NCBI GenBank assembly: GCA_902805615.1
Contig: CADCTQ010000585.1
Span: 1-54,638 of the forward strand
From: an uncultured Cytophagales bacterium
GTDB lineage: Bacteria > Bacteroidota > Bacteroidia > Cytophagales > 172606-1
DNA: 54,638 nt
Direction: 5' to 3'
Below the pieces are notes generated by a model. It was not told the origin of the DNA. It made no database searches and saw only the letters and a program-made list of their open reading frames with translations. The translations under genes were made by a program, and so were the position numbers. Shown here in pieces: positions 8,629 to 17,243 of this stretch. The number at the start of each line of letters is the position of its first letter. Position 1 is the first letter of the stretch.

Positions 8629-9375
8629 CTACCCGCCCCAACTGTAGCCAATCTTTACGTTGATGGGAAATACAATGACGGTAGCATTGAAGCGGCTGGT
8701 CTCGGGCTCGATGGGACGGCCCACCCCGGCATCCGGTGGACAATTACTTGAACCCACATTACGCCGCGCGTCTAGGAACTTGCCGAAGCGTTTTCCCGCA
8801 CCGAGGCCCAGCGAAGCTTCCGTGGAGAAGGCCGAATTGCCGCCCCGCAGGTAGAAATGGCGCCTGAGCCCGAGTTGTACCCTGCCAGTTACCTCGTGTT
8901 TGCGGAGCGAAAACTCCTGGCCGAAAGAATCTTCGTAAGACATGCTCGATTCCCCGTAGCATTTGTCATTGAAAAAGCCGTACCGGTACAGAAAACCCGA
9001 TGTCACGAAAGGAATGAAGCCCTGCCGTTTGGCCGGCGAAAGGGAACCTTTCCAGAACAGGCCGGCCGTAAAGCCGTTTTCGTAAGGCAAGGGAAGAACC
9101 CGCTCATCGTAGCCGCCAAGGATCATGTGGTTCAATCCCTGGGAATAATGCCCGGTGGTAGGAATCCGGGCGCCTGCAACCACCTCTACGGCCATGACGG
9201 GGGTGAGTGTCCGTTCGTACGAAAACTGCACTTCCTGCCGGGTGAACGGGGTCAGGTTGAGGTGCAAGATATGACGGGGGAGACCCGTTGAATCGGCGGA
9301 TTGGGCGTAGCCGGAGAAAACAGGCAATAGCAGAACCAAAAGAGTTCCGAGCCGGGAACGGAGGGTTGGGCGCAT
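8629..9375 (-). CDS. Probable outer-membrane beta-barrel protein
   Basis: A 248-residue secreted protein with a clear signal peptide (LGTLLVLLLPVFSGYAQS). The remainder alternates polar and hydrophobic residues in strand-length pieces such as VQFSYERTLTPVMAVEVVAGA, GFIPFVTSGFLYRYG and TGRVQLGLRRHFYL, and ends on a hydrophobic strand (VIVFPINVKIGYSW), as expected for a small outer-membrane barrel (DUF3575-like). Function is unknown. It is transcribed alone from the gap shared with the divergent phosphodiesterase gene. Confidence 0.75.
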   Translation of the reverse strand: MRPTLRSRLGTLLVLLLPVFSGYAQSADSTGLPRHILHLNLTPFTRQEVQFSYERTLTPVMAVEVVAGARIPTTGHYSQGLNHMILGGYDERVLPLPYENGFTAGLFWKGSLSPAKRQGFIPFVTSGFLYRYGFFNDKCYGESSMSYEDSFGQEFSLRKHEVTGRVQLGLRRHFYLRGGNSAFSTEASLGLGAGKRFGKFLDARRNVGSSNCPPDAGVGRPIEPETSRFNATVIVFPINVKIGYSWGG

Positions 9376-9746
9376 GCGGGAGTCGAAGAAAAAGGTGAAT
9401 TGTGTAAGTTGTGTAAAAGGGGTCGCAGGCAGCCGGTAAAAGATGCCGCATGAATACTTTTATCCGTATCAACTGTAACCACGCTACCGGCCGACCGGCA
9501 AAGTCCGGCGTGAACGGCTAAATGGGGCCGCCAGCCCGGGAAAAGGCGGCAGGGATATCATTGACGTCATGGGTGGGTTGGTTTACCAGTGGATTGAATG
9601 CGAGACCACGCAATGCGTCAGGCACTCCAACAATTGGGCCGATCAGGCCACCCGTGGAATCGAAATTTGCGTCCTCCGGGCAGTCCCGGCGTGGACCGGC
9701 CCCGGAAAGAACGGGTCGTTTGCGTAATATTGGAAAAATCCTTTCC
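9376..9746. other. Gap between divergent genes
   Basis: This 371-base gap separates the barrel protein from the phosphodiesterase and must hold both promoters. A frame in phase with the downstream gene extends back to 9522, but its translation is arginine/proline-rich and lies before a good signal peptide, so it is treated as non-coding. No repeat array of the kind seen elsewhere is obvious. A TAATATTGG at 9725-9733 resembles a -7 box but lies too close to the start codon to be convincing. Confidence 0.45.
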
Positions 9747-10655
9747 ATGCGCACCGTGCAACGCACCTTTGGTCGGGCGGCGGGAGGCATCCTCCTGCTG
9801 TCACTGCCTTTCCTCTCCCAACCCATGTCCGCCCAAACTCCCTTTGACTGGCAGGGCCACCGCGGGGCCCGCGGCCTGCTGCCCGAAAACACCATTCCCG
9901 CCTTCCGCAAGGCCCTCGACCTGGGCGTAACCACCCTCGAACTCGACGTGGTGGTGAGCAAGGACAAGCAGGTGGTGGTCTCCCACGAACCCTTTTTCTC
10001 GGCCGACATCTGCACCGACCCGGCGGGCAAACCCATCCCCAAGGGCGACGAAAAGCGCCGCAACCTGTACACCTACACCTACGCCGAAATCCGGGCGTTC
10101 GACTGCGGCTCCCGGGGCAACCCGCGTTTCCCCGAGCAGCAAAAGCAGCAGGCCGCCAAGCCCCTGCTGAGCGACGTGATCCGCAGCATGGAAGCCTACC
10201 GGCAGGAGAAGAACCTGCCGCCTTTCGGCTACAACATCGAGATCAAAAGCACGCCGGCCGGCGACAACGTGTACCACCCGGGCGTGGCCGAGTTCTCGGA
10301 CCTGGTGCACCAGGTCATCACCGGGCAACTCTCCCCGGACCGCTTTACGCTGCAATGCTTCGACTTCCGGGTGCTCAAGTACTGGCACGAAAAATACCCC
10401 GCCGTCCCGCTGGTGGCCCTGGTCGAAAACCGGCGGGGCCCGGAGAAAAACCTGGCCGAACTGGGCTTTACCCCGGCCGTGTACAGCCCCTACTACCAAC
10501 TGCTGACGGGCAAAGACGCCGTGGACAAAATCCGCGGCCTGGGCATGAAGGTGATTCCCTGGACGGTGAACGACCCCGACGACATGCGCCGCCTCAAGGC
10601 GTGGGGCGTGGACGGCATCATCACCGACTACCCCGACCGCATCAAAGGACTCTAG
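9747..10655 (+). CDS. Glycerophosphodiester phosphodiesterase, secreted
   Basis: Hydrolyses glycerophosphodiesters to glycerol-3-phosphate and an alcohol. The GDPD motifs are HRGARGLLPENT with His38, the metal ligands Glu65 and Asp67 in ELDVV, and His80 in SHEP. The C-terminal PWTVND and GIITDYPD are also typical. ATG 9747 starts a signal peptide (TFGRAAGGILLLSLPFLSQPMSAQ), so the enzyme is probably periplasmic. The open frame extends upstream, but with unlikely residues. It is monocistronic and ends at a strong bidirectional terminator. Confidence 0.93.
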   Translation: MRTVQRTFGRAAGGILLLSLPFLSQPMSAQTPFDWQGHRGARGLLPENTIPAFRKALDLGVTTLELDVVVSKDKQVVVSHEPFFSADICTDPAGKPIPKGDEKRRNLYTYTYAEIRAFDCGSRGNPRFPEQQKQQAAKPLLSDVIRSMEAYRQEKNLPPFGYNIEIKSTPAGDNVYHPGVAEFSDLVHQVITGQLSPDRFTLQCFDFRVLKYWHEKYPAVPLVALVENRRGPEKNLAELGFTPAVYSPYYQLLTGKDAVDKIRGLGMKVIPWTVNDPDDMRRLKAWGVDGIITDYPDRIKGL

Positions 10656-10670
10656 GTGGTCCGTAGAAAC

Positions 10671-10703
10671 AGAAAAAGCCGCCCGGAAAAGGCGGCTTTT
10701 TCT
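10671..10703. terminator. Bidirectional Rho-independent terminator
   Basis: AGAAAAAGCCGCC (10671-10683) and GGCGGCTTTTTCT (10691-10703) form a perfect 13-bp stem with a 7-base loop, with an A-run on one side and a T-run on the other. It sits between the convergent phosphodiesterase and zinc-ribbon genes and can serve both. Confidence 0.92.
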
Positions 10704-10741
10704 ATGGGTAATGTCGTCTCGTTTGGTTGCCGGTCCTGGTC

Positions 10742-11491
10742 CTACCGGCGGGCTTTTTCAACCACCACCGGGTCGTCCACGTCGGCGAGGATGCGGCCGC
10801 AGTGTTCGCACACGATGATTTTCTTCTTTTCCCGGATTTCGGCCTGCCGCTGGGGCGGGATGGAGTTGAAGCAGCCCCCGCAGGCGCCGCGCCGTACCAT
10901 GACCACGGCCAGCCCGTTGATGGCGTTGCTCCGGATCTTGTTGTAAGACTTGAGCAGGCGGTCTTCGATGTGGGTGGAAGCCTGGTCGCGTTCCCCAATG
11001 AGTTCGTCTTCCTCGTTCTGGCTTTCCTTGGTAAGCTGGTCGAGTTCGTTCTTCTTGTTCTGGAGGTCCTTTTTGCGGTCATCCATCACCGACCGTACGC
11101 CGTCAATCTCTTCGTTCTTGCGGCTGATCTTCGTGTTGGCCTCGTTGCTCTTCTTGTCGGCCAGTTCCATTTCCAGCGTTTGCAGTTCAATTTCCTTGCT
11201 GATGGCGTCGTATTCGCGGTTGTTGCGCACGTTCATCTGCTGGTCCTTGTACTTGGCGATCAGCTTTTCGGAATCCTTCTTGGCCTGCTTGTTCCGGCTG
11301 ATCTCTTCTTCGAGCGTGGAAATCTCTTTGGTGAACTTACTGATGCGGGTTTCGTACCCGGCAATTTCGTCTTCTAAATCTCTAACTTCTTCCGGAAGGT
11401 CGCCCCTGACTTTTTTTATTTCATCCAGTTTAGAATCAATTTGTTGGAGTTTTAAGAGGGCTTCGAGCTTTTGCGCGATGGTAATTTCCAT
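10742..11491 (-). CDS. Coiled-coil zinc-ribbon protein (DUF164/CdsZ-like)
   Basis: 249 residues. The first 190 or so are a long charged coiled coil with heptad character (KLEALLKLQQIDSKL through DELIGERDQASTHIE), followed by a C4 zinc ribbon: CGGC, then IIVCEHCGR. This architecture belongs to the bacterial C4-type zinc-ribbon family (DUF164), reported in some bacteria to bind RNA or ribosomes; its role here is not known. It lies five bases downstream of the Nif3 gene on the same strand, a pairing common across Bacteroidota, so the two are cotranscribed and probably act together. Confidence 0.92.
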   Translation of the reverse strand: MEITIAQKLEALLKLQQIDSKLDEIKKVRGDLPEEVRDLEDEIAGYETRISKFTKEISTLEEEISRNKQAKKDSEKLIAKYKDQQMNVRNNREYDAISKEIELQTLEMELADKKSNEANTKISRKNEEIDGVRSVMDDRKKDLQNKKNELDQLTKESQNEEDELIGERDQASTHIEDRLLKSYNKIRSNAINGLAVVMVRRGACGGCFNSIPPQRQAEIREKKKIIVCEHCGRILADVDDPVVVEKARR

Positions 11492-11496
11492 TGAGT

Positions 11497-12594
11497 TCAG
11501 AGATAATTTATGGGATTGGTAACCACTTCCGATAAATGGATTGCAATATTAGGGAATATTTCCGACAAATGGGTATGAATCAATTCTTTTGTGGAAACTT
11601 CGCTTTCGTAATGACCGATGTCGGCGATCACAATTTTGTCGTCGGCGTCAAAGAATTCGTGGTATTTTACGTCGGCCGTCACGAACACGTCGGCCCCCGC
11701 CCGGATGGCGTCGCCCGTCAGGAAACTGCCCGTGCCGCCGCACACGGCTACCTTTTGTACCATTTTTCCCCGCAGCGGCGTGTACCGCACGCAGCCGGCG
11801 CCCATGCGCTCCTTGAGGAAGGTTAAGAACTGCATTTCGGGCACCGGTTCGGGCAGGGTACCCACGGCGCCGGCGCCCACCTCCTGGTTTTCGTTTTCGA
11901 GGGCCGTCAGGTAGTAGGCCACTTCTTCGTAGGGGTGCGCCCGGCGCAGGGCCGCCAGCACTTTGCCCGACCGGTAGGCCGGGAAAATCACCTCCACGCG
12001 GTCTTCGGCCACTTCTTCCTGCCGGCCGGCCGCGCCGATGTGGGGGTTGGCCGCGGCGCCCGGCTTGAAGGTGCCCGTGCCCGGCGAACGGAACGAGCAG
12101 TTGGTGTAGTTGCCGACCTGGCCGGCCCCCGCCGCGTAGAGGGCGTCGAGCACGGCGGCCGTGTGCCCGGCAGGCACGAAGGCCACCAGCTTTTGCAGCA
12201 CCTGCTTTTTGGGCGCCAGGATGCGTACTCCCCCCAAGCCCAGGCGGGCGGCGAGGTGGAAATTGACGCCGCCCTGCACGTTGTCGAGGTTGGTGTGGGC
12301 GGCGTACAGGGCCACGTCGTGTTTCACGGCGCTCACCACGGCGCGGCCCACGTAGCTGCCGGTGTTAATCTTTTTGAGCCCCTTGAACACAATGGGGTGG
12401 TGGGCCACCACGAGGTTGCAGCCCCGCCGGACCGCCTCGGCCACCACCGCCTCGGTGGCGTCGAGGCAGACCAATACGCCCGTGAGCGGCGTGGGCGGGT
12501 CACCCACGAGGAGGCCGGCGTTGTCGTAACTTTCCTGGTAGGCCGGCGGCGCCCAGCTTTCGAGGGCGGCAGTAACGTCTTGAATGCGAACCAT
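11497..12594 (-). CDS. Nif3-like dinuclear metal-centre protein (YbgI/DUF34)
   Basis: A 365-residue Nif3 family protein, often labelled GTP cyclohydrolase 1 type 2 homologue. The metal site is AHHP (His65, His66) with AAHTNLD and the C-terminal GHYESE (His328, Glu330). The length shows the long form, with a PII-like middle domain inserted between the halves (KLVAFVPAGH to HPYEEVAYY). The enzymatic role is not established for the family. It precedes the zinc-ribbon gene by five bases in a two-gene operon, and the start MVRIQDVTAALE fits the family. Confidence 0.94.
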   Translation of the reverse strand: MVRIQDVTAALESWAPPAYQESYDNAGLLVGDPPTPLTGVLVCLDATEAVVAEAVRRGCNLVVAHHPIVFKGLKKINTGSYVGRAVVSAVKHDVALYAAHTNLDNVQGGVNFHLAARLGLGGVRILAPKKQVLQKLVAFVPAGHTAAVLDALYAAGAGQVGNYTNCSFRSPGTGTFKPGAAANPHIGAAGRQEEVAEDRVEVIFPAYRSGKVLAALRRAHPYEEVAYYLTALENENQEVGAGAVGTLPEPVPEMQFLTFLKERMGAGCVRYTPLRGKMVQKVAVCGGTGSFLTGDAIRAGADVFVTADVKYHEFFDADDKIVIADIGHYESEVSTKELIHTHLSEIFPNIAIHLSEVVTNPINYL

Positions 12595-12849
12595 GTAGAA
12601 CAGACGGGAGAGGTTGGACGGATGACTTCAGGCATTGGCCGGCAGACGGGAGATACCAGGACGGGAAACCGTGACCCAAGGTCCCGTATCTGCCTGCTGC
12701 CTCCAGGCAATGATAGCGACAATATTTTAACGGCGTTGCTTTTTCCCTTTGGCGCTTATCCTTAGATTGTGCTTTTCGCCGGTAACTGCCTTATTTTTAA
12801 CCCTTATCCCGTCAACGGTGGCGCCCCCGGGCCGCAAAGCCAATTGCCT

Positions 12850-14781
12850 ATGGAGAATACATCTACCCAGGAAGCGTACCAACGGGAAATGGCCCGGCTT
12901 ACTGAGGAAAATAACCGGCTCCGGGCCGAACGGGACCAGTTGCAGTGGTACGCCCGGTTGGGGCACATTTTGGGCGAACAGACCGTGCTGGACCTGACCG
13001 ACGCGGCCGGCCGGCCCGCCCGCACCAACGACCCGTCCGCGCCGGCCTCGGTGGGGGAACTGTACCGCCAGCTGGAGCAACCCGCCCGGGAAGCCGCCAC
13101 GGATTACGCCTCGCCCGGCGCCGGGGTGGTCGAACCCCCGGGCACGTTCCGGTTCCCGGTGGGGCAGCAGGGGGGCAACCCGTTGTACGCCACGGTGCGC
13201 TGGAACGAAGCGGTGCGCCGGGAGAATACCCTGCGGGTGCTGGACCTGCTGCGCGAGGCGGCCGAAACCAACGAGGAACTGCACGCCGGGGAGGAAGAAC
13301 TGCGCCAGACGCTCCAGTACGTGCTGGACACCAACCGGAAACTGGCCGAAAGCGAATCCCGGTACCGGGTCCTCTCCGAGAGCAGCCGCGACCTGATCAC
13401 GCTGCACCGGCCCGACGGCGCCTTTCTGTACGTGTCGCCCTCCGTGCGGAGCCTGCTGGGCTACGACCCCGAAGAACTCGCCGGGCAGGACCCCTTCGGC
13501 TTTTACCACCCCGACTGCCAGGAGAATGTCCGCGCCGAACTGGACCGCCGCGTGGCCCTCGGCCAGCCCAGCATTCTCATCCAGTACCGGTTCCGGCACA
13601 AGCAGGGCGGGTACGTGTGGCTCGAAACGCTCAGCCAGCCGGTGCTCGACGAAAACGGGCAGGTGGTGCAAATCCACGCTTCCTCGCGTGACATCTCCGA
13701 CCGCAAAAAGGCCGAACGCGAAAGGGATCACTTTTTCAACCATTCCCTCGACCTGATGGTGATGATGGACGCCGAAGGCCGGATGCTGCGCGTGAACCGC
13801 CGCTGGCAGGATACCCTGGGCTGGCGGCCCGCCCAACTGGAAGGCAAACAACTTTTCAACTACCTGCACCCCGACGACCTGCAAGCCTCCCGGGCCACCC
13901 TGATGGGGCAACTCCGCGGTGGAGCCGCTTCGGTTGGGTTCGAAAACCGGTTCCGGGGCCACGACGGCTCGTACCGCTGGCTGTCTTGGTTCGCGGTGAT
14001 GCTCAAAGACGAAAAGGTGAGCTACGGCTTTGCCCAGGACATTACGCTGTACCGGCAGTCGGAGGAGAAACTGCGCGAGACGCTCCGGGAACTGCAAACC
14101 CGCAACCACGAACTCGACCACTACGTCTACAAGGTGTCGCACGACCTGCGGGCCCCGCTCTGCTCGATCAAAGGGCTGGTGTCGCTGGTGCGCGAGGAGT
14201 CCGACCCGGCCACCATCCGGCATTACGTCAACCTGATTGACAAGCGGGTGGACAAGTCGGACCGGTTCATCCAGTCGGTGCTCGACCACTCCCGGATGCT
14301 CAACACGCAGGCGCAGCTTTCGGTGATTGACTTCGACGCCATCATCGGCGAATGTTTCGACGAACTCAAGTACATGGAGGGCGCTGACCGGCTCAGGCGG
14401 CGGGTCAACATCGTGAACCAGGTGCCCTTCTACAATGATGCCTTCCGGCTGCGCATCATCTTCAAAAACCTGATTTCCAACGCCATCAAGTACATGAACC
14501 TGCGGCGGCCCGACAACTACATCTGGTTTTCGATCGCCACCGACGCCAACGCCCTGCGGCTGAAGGTGCAGGACAACGGCATCGGCATTGACCAGGCGTA
14601 CGTGGACCGGATCTTCAGCATGTTCTTCCGGGCCACCGAACGGTCGGAAGGCTCGGGGCTGGGGTTGTACATCGTCAAGCAGACCGTGCAGCGCCTGGGC
14701 GGCACGATCAGCCTGCAAAGCACCCTCGACGAAGGAACGCAATTCAGTATTTTCCTGCCCAACTCGCCCCCGGCCGTATAA
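12850..14781 (+). CDS. Sensor histidine kinase with two PAS domains
   Basis: 643 residues from ATG 12850. Order: a short coiled coil (about 5-35), a poorly conserved region, a first PAS domain (about 167-290, SESRYRVLSESSRDLI), a second PAS domain (about 294-410, FNHSLDLMVMMDAEG), the HisKA helix with phospho-acceptor His431 in VSHDLRAPL, and the ATPase domain with NLISNAIKY (N box), DNGIGI (G1) and GSGLGLYI (G2). There is no membrane segment, so it should sense a cytoplasmic signal. No response regulator is adjacent; it is an orphan kinase. An in-frame ATG at 12769 exists, but its leader is unlikely. Confidence 0.93.
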   Translation: MENTSTQEAYQREMARLTEENNRLRAERDQLQWYARLGHILGEQTVLDLTDAAGRPARTNDPSAPASVGELYRQLEQPAREAATDYASPGAGVVEPPGTFRFPVGQQGGNPLYATVRWNEAVRRENTLRVLDLLREAAETNEELHAGEEELRQTLQYVLDTNRKLAESESRYRVLSESSRDLITLHRPDGAFLYVSPSVRSLLGYDPEELAGQDPFGFYHPDCQENVRAELDRRVALGQPSILIQYRFRHKQGGYVWLETLSQPVLDENGQVVQIHASSRDISDRKKAERERDHFFNHSLDLMVMMDAEGRMLRVNRRWQDTLGWRPAQLEGKQLFNYLHPDDLQASRATLMGQLRGGAASVGFENRFRGHDGSYRWLSWFAVMLKDEKVSYGFAQDITLYRQSEEKLRETLRELQTRNHELDHYVYKVSHDLRAPLCSIKGLVSLVREESDPATIRHYVNLIDKRVDKSDRFIQSVLDHSRMLNTQAQLSVIDFDAIIGECFDELKYMEGADRLRRRVNIVNQVPFYNDAFRLRIIFKNLISNAIKYMNLRRPDNYIWFSIATDANALRLKVQDNGIGIDQAYVDRIFSMFFRATERSEGSGLGLYIVKQTVQRLGGTISLQSTLDEGTQFSIFLPNSPPAV

Positions 14782-14883
14782 ACCGCGGGGAAGGGAGAAA
14801 AATAACGATATTTCCCGCGACAGTTGCAAGAGTGTCAATAAGTTACTTGCTTTGAGGCAATCCCCGGTATCTTATTCATTTTC

Positions 14884-14892
14884 GGAGGAGAT
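14884..14892 (+). promoter_or_regulatory. Strong Shine-Dalgarno sequence
   Basis: GGAGGAGAT ends five bases before ATG 14898. Strong Shine-Dalgarno sites are unusual in Bacteroidota, and I saw few others in this window, so it fixes this start and hints at high or special translation. Confidence 0.6.
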
Positions 14893-14897
14893 GGATT

Positions 14898-15368
14898 ATG
14901 TCTGACAATGCTTTTTTGCACCGGCTTCAACCCGTAGTGGAGCAGCGGCACGGTGCAGTGTACTACGACCCCGGGCACCGCGCCGTGATTCTGAAGGTGC
15001 AGACCACGTACCTGCCCTACGAACACTTCCTGCTTTTCCTGCAAGGGATTGAACAACTGGCCGACCGCCAGCCGGTGGAGGTCATGATTTTTGACAAAAG
15101 TTCCCTGCGGATTTTTCACCAGCCCTCCATGGAGTGGTACCACGTGGTGTGGAAGGAGAAGATGCACGCGAAAGGGCTGCGGACGTACCGCAAAATCCTG
15201 CCCGCCGACCCGCTGTTCCGGGAAAGCGTCCGGATCGGCCGCGAACGCATTGAGCGGGAAAACCCCGGCTTCCGGATCGAAAAATTCGACGTCCGCTACG
15301 TGGATTCAGTCGAGGCGGCCTGGGCCGAACTCACTGCCCAAAGGTCCAACGGCAGCAATCCCGCGTGA
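14898..15368 (+). CDS. Hypothetical protein, 156 aa
   Basis: I do not recognise a family with confidence. It is a soluble, compact single-domain protein without signal peptide or membrane segment. Its strand-helix pattern (YDPGHRAVILKVQTTYL, PVEVMIFDKSSLRIF, FRIEKFDVRYVDSVEAAWAEL) resembles STAS/SpoIIAA-like domains found beside histidine kinases, and it follows the PAS kinase by 116 bases on the same strand; a regulatory link is only inference. The start is fixed by the strong ribosome-binding site. Its stop TGA is the first part of a GCAATAAGTAGTCGG repeat arm. Confidence 0.7.
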   Translation: MSDNAFLHRLQPVVEQRHGAVYYDPGHRAVILKVQTTYLPYEHFLLFLQGIEQLADRQPVEVMIFDKSSLRIFHQPSMEWYHVVWKEKMHAKGLRTYRKILPADPLFRESVRIGRERIERENPGFRIEKFDVRYVDSVEAAWAELTAQRSNGSNPA

Positions 15369-15452
15369 GCAATAAGTAGTCGGTAGTAAGCAGTCGGCAA
15401 CGTGCGCGTATTGCCTATTGCATACTGGTTACTGCTTATTGCTTACTGCCTG
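15369..15452. repeat. Facing repeat arrays between convergent genes
   Basis: The left side (GCAATAAGTAGTCGGTAG, TAAGCAGTCGGCAA) and the right side (TTGCCTATTGCATACTGG, TTACTGCTTATTGC, TTACTGCC) are arrays of degenerate 7-8 base words in inverted orientation, with a short centre around 15405. Pairing is imperfect but extensive. The array starts directly at the stop of the upstream gene and runs into the last codons of the DinB-like gene. Confidence 0.75.
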
Positions 15453-15972
15453 ATCCCGCCAAATACCGCTCCCGGATGATGCCCAGGTGATGCGCTTCGT
15501 GGCCCGTCAGCACGTAGAGCATGGCCCGGGCCGAAATGTTGTTGCCGTTGGCGTTGCCCACCTGCCCGAGCATGGGTTCAGTAAAGCTGCGGAAGAGGAG
15601 CAGGTTGGCCCCGCGCACCAGCCGGTACTCCTCCAGCACGTCGGCGAAGGGGCGGCTGCCGTACGCGGCGTGCTCGGCGTAGGCGTTTTCGTCGAAGCCG
15701 GGCAGGGGTTGTTTTTCGCCCCGTGCCATGCACAGCACCCGGTACGCCATGATCCGCTCGGTGTCCACCATGTGCCCGAGCAACTCTTTGAGCGTCCACT
15801 TGCCCTCGGCGTACCGGTACCCGCTCTTCTCTTCGTCCAACGCCCCAAAAATGCGCTGCATCTCGGTGAATTGCCGGGCCAGCACTTCCAGTACGGGTGC
15901 TTCACCCACCTGCTCAATGTACCTGCTTACGTAGGGGCTCTGCGCGTATTCCCCGGGTTCTGGTTTATGCAT
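15436..15972 (-). CDS. DinB superfamily protein
   Basis: A 178-residue four-helix DinB_2-like protein, usually metal-binding and in some members a thiol-dependent transferase. The likely metal histidines are in GHMVDTERI and in GHEAHHLGIIRERYL. Met at 15972 (MHKPEPGEYAQSPY) is preferred to the open-frame Met at 16023. The last codons (GSKQ then TAA) are encoded by the GGCAGTAAGCAATAAGCAG repeat array, so the C-terminus appears to have been set by a repeat. Function in this organism is unknown. Confidence 0.88.
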   Translation of the reverse strand: MHKPEPGEYAQSPYVSRYIEQVGEAPVLEVLARQFTEMQRIFGALDEEKSGYRYAEGKWTLKELLGHMVDTERIMAYRVLCMARGEKQPLPGFDENAYAEHAAYGSRPFADVLEEYRLVRGANLLLFRSFTEPMLGQVGNANGNNISARAMLYVLTGHEAHHLGIIRERYLAGSGSKQ

Positions 15973-16035
15973 AATGAATGAATAATGAATTTGTGAAGCA
16001 AATAAAGGGGAATTACGGCACATCCTCCCCTCGCT

Positions 16036-16110
16036 GTCATTCCCGGAGGGAATCTTTTAGGTGACGAGTGAATCCATGCGTACACTGCAAAGATTCCCTC
16101 CGGGAATGAC
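16036..16110. repeat. Perfect 21-bp inverted repeat
   Basis: GTCATTCCCGGAGGGAATCT plus T (16036-16056) is repeated exactly in inverted form at 16090-16110, with a 33-base spacer. It lies upstream of the DinB-like gene and upstream of the divergent hydrolase gene, so it is not a simple terminator for either. It belongs to the same class of intergenic palindromes as the other repeats. Confidence 0.85.
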
Positions 16111-16314
16111 GGCTAGAGGGAGCTAACTCGAACACGCGTATATTTTGTTTGCAATTTACGCGTGCCTTCCTCGTCCCACCCTCCACTCTTTCCGGCAATT
16201 TATGCTTCTTGTTCGAATTGTTACGCGCAGGACGCATGCGTTGGGCACCGATCATCCTATTTTGGCTTATTGTAATAAATACACTAACTTGCCGGGCAAG
16301 CAACCATTCTTCTT

Positions 16315-17103
16315 ATGGCTTACAGCAATGCTTTCCTGATTATTGACGCCCAGTACGACTTCTGCCACCCGGAAGGGGCGCTTTTCGTGCCGGGGGCGGT
16401 CCAAGACATGCAGCGGCTGAGCCGGCTCATCACCGGGCAGGCCGACCGCATTGACCACATCGTCGTGACGCTCGATACGCACCCGGTCAATGACATTTCG
16501 CACCCGTCCTACTGGCAGGACGCCCAAGGCAACGTGCCGCCGCCTTTTACGCCCATCACGGCCGAAGACATCCGCAACCGCAGGTGGACGCCCCGTTTCG
16601 AACCCGAAAAAGCCCTGGCGTACGTGGAAAGCCTGGAGCGGCAGGGCGAATTCGGGCACTTCATCTGGCCCGAGCACTGCCTGTGGGGTTCCCGGGGCGC
16701 GGCCCTCGACGACACGCTGCTCACGGCATTGCGCACCTGGACGCGGCGGGGACGCGATTACCGGGCCGTCATCAAAGGCACGCACCCGCAAACGGAACAC
16801 TTCGGCATCTTCAAGGCGCAAATCCCAATCCCCGGGGCGCCCGAAACGCAACTCAACCAGCCCCTCATTGACCAACTGGCCGCCTACGACCGCGTGTACC
16901 TGGCCGGGGAAGCCAAGTCGCACTGCGTCGCCACCAGCCTCCGGCAGGCGCTGGACTTTGCGCCCCAACTGGCCGCCAAAATGATCGTGATCGAAGACGC
17001 GGCCTCCGACGTAACCGGCCTCGGCCACCTCGGCGACCCCATCTACGCCCGGGCCCGCCGCCAGGACGTGCAGTTCGTCCGCAGTTCCGACCTGGACTTG
17101 TAG
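16315..17103 (+). CDS. Nicotinamidase-like cysteine hydrolase
   Basis: An isochorismatase-fold hydrolase of 262 residues, closest in layout to nicotinamidase. The catalytic triad is visible as Asp11 (LIIDAQYDF), Lys154 (VIKGTHPQT) and Cys204 (AGEAKSHCVATS), and the metal-site region DTHPVNDISHPSYW is present, as is WPEHCLWGSRGA. The Cys segment reads KSHCV rather than the usual TDYCV, so the substrate may differ from nicotinamide; NAD salvage is a reasonable guess only. It is larger than typical PncA (about 210 residues), and the start is the first ATG after an A/T-rich leader. It appears monocistronic. Confidence 0.85.
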   Translation: MAYSNAFLIIDAQYDFCHPEGALFVPGAVQDMQRLSRLITGQADRIDHIVVTLDTHPVNDISHPSYWQDAQGNVPPPFTPITAEDIRNRRWTPRFEPEKALAYVESLERQGEFGHFIWPEHCLWGSRGAALDDTLLTALRTWTRRGRDYRAVIKGTHPQTEHFGIFKAQIPIPGAPETQLNQPLIDQLAAYDRVYLAGEAKSHCVATSLRQALDFAPQLAAKMIVIEDAASDVTGLGHLGDPIYARARRQDVQFVRSSDLDL

Positions 17104-17106
17104 CCA

Positions 17107-17216
17107 CAAAGAGAACTTAACCGCAAAGATCGCAAGGGGGAACGCAAAGGGCGCAAAGAAGTACGCGTTCCCTTTGCGTTCCTTGCGTCTCTTTTGCGCC
17201 CTTTGCGGCTCAGTTT
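17107..17216. repeat. Facing arrays of CGCAAAG words
   Basis: The left half carries CCGCAAAGAT, CGCAAGGGGGAA, CGCAAAGGG and CGCAAAGAA; the right half carries the inverted words CCCTTTGCG, CCTTGCG, TTTTGCG and CCCTTTGCGG. The period is 9-11 bases and pairing is imperfect. It lies between the convergent hydrolase and glutaminase genes, starting three bases after the hydrolase stop. Confidence 0.75.
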
Positions 17217-17243
17217 GTTGCTACAGGCCGGCTGCCGCCGCGG

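Noticed and set aside
9518-10072. Minus-strand frame overlapping the phosphodiesterase start
   Set aside because: Most of it is antisense to a well-supported gene, and the rest has no recognisable motif or promoter.
12727-14838. A 703-codon minus-strand open frame antisense to the histidine kinase
   Set aside because: No motif, Val/Pro/His-rich shadow translation; the plus strand has all kinase motifs.
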